Shown piece after piece: positions 58,408 through 64,000 of a stretch of 64,000 nt of DNA. Made by a program: the position numbers and the translations under genes. Below the pieces are notes generated by a model. That model was not told where the DNA came from and ran no database searches. It saw nothing but the letters and a program-made list of their open reading frames with translations. The stretch is taken from assembly GCA_004123355.1 (NCBI GenBank), contig SCHM01000002.1, positions 1,736,001-1,800,000 of the forward strand, read 5' to 3'. The stretch's first letter is position 1. The number at the start of each line of letters is the position of its first letter. This DNA comes from Amphirosellinia nigrospora (Eukaryota; Ascomycota; Sordariomycetes; Xylariales; Xylariaceae).

Positions 58408-59271
58408 GTGCTTAACTTTTGGGAGAAAAGCTTTGATTTCCACTACGGTAAAAGCTCTAAAGAAAAAAGAGTACCTGGAAGCTATGGATAAGTTGGGCCA
58501 TATCTGAGCTCTGGCAGGCGAGCGAGACATCAGTAAATAAACATTGTTTATCGGCAGGTTTAATATGTCGATAGGCGAACTCGAGTACCTAAGATGGGGA
58601 TAGTCGTCCAGTTATTTTCAATAAATCAGCTTTATGAAAAGTATCTAGTAATAGTAAGAGTTAGTAGAAAGAAACATCGGCTAATAGGCAGAAAGGTTAC
58701 CAACTCTTATCCCGTACTTAGACATTAGAGGTTTCGCTCATATTAATACATAAAGACGCATCGGGCAGTAGTATTGCTATTAATTATAACGCTCGACAGG
58801 TAGGAGCGATATAAGGATAAGAATTAGGACAAACAGTATTATTGTATTTTACCTCGGACACTGAATACTTATTAATTTGGTTGATATCGCGGACTATGGA
58901 GCAGTGTAAGTAACAAATACAGCGTATAGAGGCACACGGAAGCGAGAACGGTATTCACCTGCTTCCTGTTACGCCACAGCTAGGGCGGATGGCGGCGTAC
59001 AGCGCTGCAGCCTAAGTACGACGAAGGCCACCTAGGTAGGAAAAGAGACTTCTGGCGGAGAAAATTCCAGCACGGCAACAAAGAGATGCCAGGGCTTGCA
59101 TAAAGCGGGAGTACGTCTCGCGCGGTGTTGCCCGGTCCCGGATGCCCTATGTGCCTGGCTTCCGAGGCTGACCTGTCCTGGAAAGCATCTTTTATCACAA
59201 GCCGCTCTCTTGTCCAGCACTGACGAGCAATCATCTGTCTAGGGGCAGAACAACTTCCAGCATCGACCACC
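58408..59271. other. Intergenic, no gene seen
   Basis: 860 bases between two plus-strand genes. The part from 59040 is GC-richer and may be the leader of the next gene. Confidence 0.4.
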
Positions 59272-60517
59272 ATGCAAGAACAAGAACGGCCACCAGCGGG
59301 GGACCCCGCTGCCGACCGGAGCTCCGAACACGCCGAGCAAGACGGAGAAGTCGACGACCGCCAAGCTCTGCAGCTGATCAACGTAAAAGAGGACGGCCAC
59401 ATCTCCTACGCCGATCTGCATAGCCTCGAGCAATACCTCGATGCCTTACCCGACAAGCTGAAGCGTTAGAGGTTATGATTACGGACATATCCGACTTCAT
59501 TGAAAAGGAGGAGGCGTTCAAGGAATGGACGTCTGAGGTCTACGACCTCATTGCGAGGAAGAACTACTGGGAGGGGGTCACTACGGCTCGCTCAAGTCGT
59601 GGCAGGCTCATCACCAGCAGTTCTCCGATACGGCTAAGCAGGGCCGGGCGATCCGGAATAAACGAAAGTCTGCCATAGACAGCCTCGTCGCCAACGGCGT
59701 GTCCGGACCTAGGTTCGAATACATGATCCGCCACTCGTCCAGGACCTTCATCGACGCCGTGCGCAAGCAGGTCGGCATGCATGGCTTTAGCTATCCGCTC
59801 ATCTGCGCCCTAGGCAACCTGCGTGCTTTCCACCGACTTAAGGCGGGTAGCAAGGGATCAAAAGGCGCCCACACCCAAACATGCGATCTCTCCGACCTAG
59901 ATAGCGTCATGTACCGCATACTATCACCTTCCGAACTTGCATCGATTAAAACCAAGGTTGGCACGCATGGCTTTCTCCAAGAGGCCTGCGCAGAAGAAGA
60001 GGCTGTGCTGGACGTCGACTTCGACTTGGCGACACAGTCGTTTGTGGTTGGAAGCGGGGGGTTCGCCCAACCTGAAGAATACGGTAAAGCCCACCCCAAG
60101 ATTGCGCCGGCGGGGAGTGACGAGGAAGACGAGCGGCCGGCCAAAAAGGTCAAGGCTAGAAAGGGGCAAGAGACGTTCGACGTACACAGGTTCACCTATA
60201 TCACCGAGTGCACTTGTCCGGGAGAGGTCCCACACAGCCTGCGGTCGGGTTTAGACAAGCTAGCGGCGAACTGCGCGTACAGTGCGCTCGCTGCTATCGC
60301 ACCTGATATCCTCCAATCATGCGACAACCTATGCGCGCGGCACTGCCAGCTCACGCTCGTCAAAGCCCTGGGCCGAGACCATCTCCTACATAGAACCGAT
60401 CGCCAATCCTTGCAAGCTGAAGTACGAGAACTCCTTCCCAAGCTCGAATATTGCCTGGCAAACGGAAATTTAAAAGCGCTATTCGACTCCTACAAAAAAA
60501 GTATAGGCTTTTCCTAG
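59272..60517 (+). CDS. Unknown 414-residue protein with NLS-like cluster
   Basis: Starts in an ACCACCATG context, MQEQERPPAGDPAADRSSEH, and becomes one frame of about 414 codons after restoring two bases: a C in the CCC run near 59449 (LDALP/RQAEALEVM) and a G in the G5 run near 59574 (NYWEG/GHYGSLK). Visible sections: an acidic N terminus; helical DISDFIEKEEAFKEWTSEVY; KSWQAHHQQFSDTAKQGRAI; RFEYMIRHSSRTFIDAVRKQ and MHGFSYPLICALGNLRAFHR; a DEEDERPAKKVKARKG segment with an acidic run followed by a basic nuclear-localisation-like cluster; a Cys/His-containing C-terminal helical region (ECTCPGEVPHSL, NLCARHCQLTLV); and LLPKLEYCLANGNLKALFDS. No family recognised. Probably nuclear, by inference. 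Confidence 0.65.
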
Positions 60518-61053
60518 GGCCTTGTTGAAGCTACCACCATCCCCGACGACAAGGATAGCAAAAATCACCAACTATCGCGGCACTCCGCGCGGGACCAGGA
60601 GTAAGCGAAAAAAGATCGGGAAACAATAGGGGCTCTCCCCACAACGGCCTTAAAAGGCGCACGGCTATATCGGGACGAGAGATAAACTTATCATTGCGGG
60701 CAGCGGGCAACAACTATTGGATTCTAATTAGGCTAAAGATATACATACTAGGTAGCCAGCATAAGCACCTATAGCTAGTTAAACAGATTCAATTAGTCCA
60801 TATATCACAAGTCCAGTACACGTATAGTCAACTGCAAGCAGTCAAATGCTCGACTTAACAACGTTCTACCTTTTATAGTATTGTAGTATAGTGTGCAGTT
60901 CTATATCATGACACCATAAACACTAACCAGCTGCCTAACGCAACTACTACAAAGTCCCAAGGTTGTTTTATATATCACGTTTAAGAATTGTTTATTTATT
61001 TCGTATTATAACAAAGTTATAGTTTAACCATATAATAATATGTAGGATACAAA

Positions 61054-61267
61054 TGTCACGGATAAGTGGGTCTATAGTGAGCCCAGGGACTAGGGCTCGC
61101 CCTAACTATAGTCCGAATGATCGTTTACTATATATAGGATCTCGACACACTTATCCCAAGTATATAGAACTTCTACTTTAGATCATCTAAATACACTTTA
61201 CTTAAGCCCCTCTAGAAAGTGCACTGGTTCACTTCCTATGCTAGATCGTATCCACAAATACGTAACA
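61054..61267 (+). repeat. 214-bp LTR-like element
   Basis: Starts TGTCACGGATAAGTGG and ends AAATACGTAACA. Flanked by ACAAA (61049-61053) and ACAAG (61268-61272), a 5-bp duplication with one A/G difference. Internal TATATATAGGATC is TATA-like. It shares only the TGTCAC start and the TAACA end with the other families, so it is a separate LTR family present once in the window. Confidence 0.75.
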
Positions 61268-61437
61268 ACAAGGCTTAGGCCAATTATCATATATAGCCAG
61301 AAACGGGCAAAATACGTTAAATACCTAGCCTTTAATAAAAACTTCCGTTAATTTAAATCACATGTTTCTTACCCTTAGGCTACCCCCGGGTACACGAGCG
61401 TAAAAAAACATAACCGCTAAGCTTTTTTGTTTCCCTC

Positions 61438-61635
61438 CTATTCCTCATCCTCCTCGTCCTCCTCTTCCTCCTCGTCCTCCTCGTCCTCCTCCTCGTCCTC
61501 CTCCTCGTCCTCCTCCTCGTCCTCCTCATCCTCATCCTCGTCCTCCTCGTCCTCATCCTCGTCCTCGTCCTCCTCGTCCTCCCAATCTTCCCAATCATCA
61601 TCAATCTCGTTCCCAAGCTCATCAAAAGCTGTCAA
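61438..61635 (-). repeat. TCCTCG microsatellite (Glu/Asp tract on minus strand)
   Basis: About 150 bases of TCC/TCG/TCA triplets. On the minus strand it reads as a Glu/Asp-rich tail after MTAFDELGNEIDDDWEDWED, which could be the start of a small acidic protein of 65 residues. The plus strand is poly-Ser. I favour a simple repeat, with the minus-strand ORF possible. Confidence 0.6.
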
Positions 61636-61737
61636 GTCTTTCGCAGCAGGAGCTTTTACTTAGTCCTCTAAGATCGTTGCGCCTATCCCCACCCATCCTC
61701 TATATCTTTTGACTTTATCTATATGATCTTCACACCT

Positions 61738-63005
61738 TTATAAATAAAGCAGTAGATATTGATAAGGAACTACACCCGTGCAAGCCGAAACGTCACAAAG
61801 TAGATCCCCTTTTATATTCACTTTGCTGCGGGTTACCCACGATTTTAGTAATCTTTTCGTACGCCAACACACAATGCACTCGTCACTATAACAAACTTTG
61901 CCGTAGGCGGGTCTGATCTTCGCAATCTTAACATTAATCTGGCATTGCCGAGGACATGGCATGCGGCCGTGCCTCCAAAATATGCCCGCGCATAGATTAT
62001 CGGTGTTTTCTAGAAGTTCGAAACCTCGTTGCTCGGCGAACCATTTATTACGTTCCTCCGTAATCATGTCGAAAATATATAAAAAAACGGTCTCAATTTG
62101 TTCGTATGCAAGTCCTGTCTCTCGGATCTGGAAAACTGTTATTAATACTTAAGGAGAGCAAGGTATATAATGATTTACCTCGTCCGTCATCATTCGGATT
62201 AAATCCGTTAATTTAGAGACCAGCCTGGCAGGAACTCGTCCGCGCTGTTGCTGGCAATCGAGATCCCTTATAACATCGTTCAGTACACTAAGCATACTAA
62301 GCTCCTTCCTAGGAAAGGGCTTTTCTTCGCTGCTAAGCAAAGCACGGCACTGTTCTGCTGCAGTTTGATCGTCCCAAGGATAGCATCCTCCCGGCGGTAG
62401 CTTGAAACTTCGGCAAAATTCTGAATACGAGCCTAGAGTCCAGTCTGGGATATAGTTGCCAACTAAGAATATCCAGGGCCCGGCGTTGATATTGGGGCAT
62501 AGTGCAAGGTGTTGGCGATACGCTAACCCGTTCTGGAACGCAGTATGACAAGTTTCGCAGTACGTGCGACACGTCAAGCCCCCCTTTTGAACTACTCCAG
62601 TACATTTTTTGACATGAGCTTGATAGGCATCTTCCATGCGGAACGTAGCTGAATCGCACTTGTCGCATTTCTTTCCGCCTGGTAAACAATGACAATAGTG
62701 GCGCAAGAAAGTTGTATCAGGGAAACCCTCGTCTCCGCATTTCGGGCACCTCAATAATCCGCTGTAGGGTCTCGCATAATCACAATGCTTGGATCAGTGT
62801 TCCGTGGACATGTTGAGTGCTGCCTTGTTCCCTTTATCAAAATCCCGCACCCTCTAGCGCATAAATATTTCTTTTTTTTACAAAGTTCATGGCCAGAGCC
62901 CTCGCACTTCTTGGCATGGTTTCTTTGTCCCCTTTGTAAACAGTAAGGGCACCGTTTATTACCCCTATATGTTTTAAAGTGAGGTTTCTGGCGTGTCGGG
63001 CCCAT
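61738..63005 (-). CDS. CxxC/H/C zinc-finger protein, unknown function
   Basis: Starts MGPTRQKPHFKTYRGNKRCP. The first half is a string of Cys/His groups spaced as C2HC-like fingers: CPYCLQRGQRNHAKKC, CARGCGILIKGTRQHSTC, RCPKCGDEGFPDTTFLRHYC, KCDKCDSATFRMEDAYQAHV then KKC, and CETCHTAFQNGLAYRQHLAL then C. Helical SVLNDVIRDLDCQQQRG follows. A 51-bp intron (62128-62178, GTAAAT...TTTCCAG, phase 0) joins MMTDE to IRETGLAYEQIETVFLYIFD and a C-terminal part with FELLENTDNLCAGIFWRHG, MPCPRQCQINVKI and CYSDECIVCWRTKRLLKSW. One frame change (TADY / LRCPKC, near 62749-62756) is explained by one missing T. Multiple fingers suggest nucleic-acid or protein binding; no known family is recognised. Confidence 0.6.
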
Positions 63006-64000
63006 TTTGCGAAGATCAGAGTTGTACCGTTCGGGTCCAGTTGCAATAGTGGGCGGTTGAGGGTGACTTAAGCAAGAGGTTTTTTCTAATAAGGGCAGTG
63101 GGATTTTTTAACTCGCTTTATTTATACATAATCATCCTGTTATAGCTAAACGCACCCTCGCATAAAAGGGATAGCGATCGAAGCCTTTAGTCTGTATACG
63201 TAGCTATACTGTCTTGAATAATGTTTCGAGCCTTTAGTAGAGTCTCTGTATTAACCTCTACATAAATGCACCGCACCTATTTGCTCCAGATGCGCAAGGA
63301 CGTAGCTGGTAAGTTCTACCTAGGTATCTTGATAGACATCAGACAGCTTTCTCTGCCTTTTGTTTTATATTTTTCTTTATTCCGTGCTAATACTCGCCGC
63401 CGTAATAGAAGTTGGTTGTAACATAGGGGGCTGTTGCCTTACGTAAAGATTCTACCAGTGTCTGCTCCTTTGCCCACGGAGCCCTTTCCGCCTATAAGAG
63501 GCATCTATCTAAATTGATAGGATAATAGTTCTTCTAAAAGATCTCTCCTCCAACTAATACTATCTTATAATTATCCGATAAGCTAGCACTTACATAACTT
63601 CGATCTTTGCACATAATGGCTACTGGGTTCACTATAAGGGCTGCTATGTTTTATATCTTTACTGATGCTAAATTATTTTTAACAGTGTTTATCGTGCGGG
63701 GATCCCTGCAGGGGCCTGGATGTCGGGTTCTCACCACTAGACAACCCTCACCTCCGGGACTTGGCACACCCTAAAGCCCCGGTAACCTCTGCAATCCCAA
63801 TTATCGACGGAACAAAAATATACACCAGATTATCCTTGACAAAGAAGTCGCACATAATTTAGTACTAGGAAGTGACCATGGGTCGGCGGTCTTCCCGTGC
63901 CTTAAAAAGCTCTTCTTCCGGTCCGAAGTTAAAAGGTCAAGCTGGGTTCAATACAACATTGCGCGAGGCGTCAAGTTTGATTAGACAGATAACGCCCACT
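63006..64000. other. Right edge of window, no gene seen
   Basis: About 1 kb upstream of the zinc-finger gene, AT-moderate. No coding frame or repeat supported. Confidence 0.4.

Larger units (their letters stand above)
60518..61737. other. Intergenic with LTR-like element and microsatellite
   Basis: Contains the 214-bp element (61054-61267) and the TCC/TCG repeat (61440-61585). No gene supported, although the minus frame over the repeat reads as an acidic Glu/Asp tract. Confidence 0.5.

Noticed and set aside
61427-61663. Poly-Ser open frame
   Set aside because: Simple TCC/TCG repeat; no non-repeat coding section supports it.
27790-63005. Starship giant transposon
   Set aside because: No DUF3435-type tyrosine recombinase captain or recognisable cargo gene found within the window; the possibility outside it remains.

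Overview
The window is nuclear DNA of a filamentous ascomycete (Pezizomycotina). Evidence: a velvet-family veA gene, a full-architecture Mga2/Spt23 membrane-bound transcription factor, short introns of about 50-110 bp with GT...AG ends and CTAAC-like branch sites, small secreted Cys-rich and FAD/P450 genes, and repeats with the TpG-to-TpA decay expected of repeat-induced point mutation (RIP). I cannot name the species.

Layout. (1) 1-9.1 kb is conserved core: the 3' part of an Mga2/Spt23 gene (+), a 653-residue disordered protein (-), and veA (-). (2) 9.1-20 kb is gene-poor, with a small two-TM protein gene and a two-exon gene for a 103-residue secreted protein with eight cysteines. (3) 20-27.1 kb looks like the remains of a specialised-metabolism cluster: a secreted FAD-linked oxidase (four exons), a conserved hypothetical gene, a small membrane protein, and a cytochrome P450 that stops before its haem-binding loop. 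(4) 27.4-40.4 kb is an accessory region of unrecognised genes mixed with LTR-like repeats. It contains two paralogues of one unknown family (27.8-28.5 and 36.0-37.2 kb), a frameshifted gene, a long coiled-coil protein and a tail-anchored protein. (5) About 40.4-50.9 kb is a very AT-rich, RIP-like block with no genes. (6) 51-64 kb is again accessory: an ORF interrupted by an LTR-like insertion, two paralogues of a second unknown family (54.0-56.2 and 57.4-58.4 kb), a 414-residue protein with a basic cluster, and a CxxC/H/C zinc-finger protein.

Repeats. I find three copies of an exactly 244-bp element, two of a 360-bp relative (one host to a nested 244-bp copy) plus a fragment, a 219-bp element and a 214-bp element. 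All begin TG and end CA, with perfect or one-mismatch 5-bp target duplications. This favours solo LTRs.

A warning for every reader of the coordinates: many genes, including conserved ones, are broken by single-base indels, almost all in G or C runs, where restoring one base rejoins family-conserved sequence. The pattern looks like consensus error, so I annotate through these breaks rather than calling most genes pseudogenes. The strongest candidate for something undescribed is the accessory gene set on either side of the AT block, with its two small paralogous families. No function can be assigned from sequence alone.
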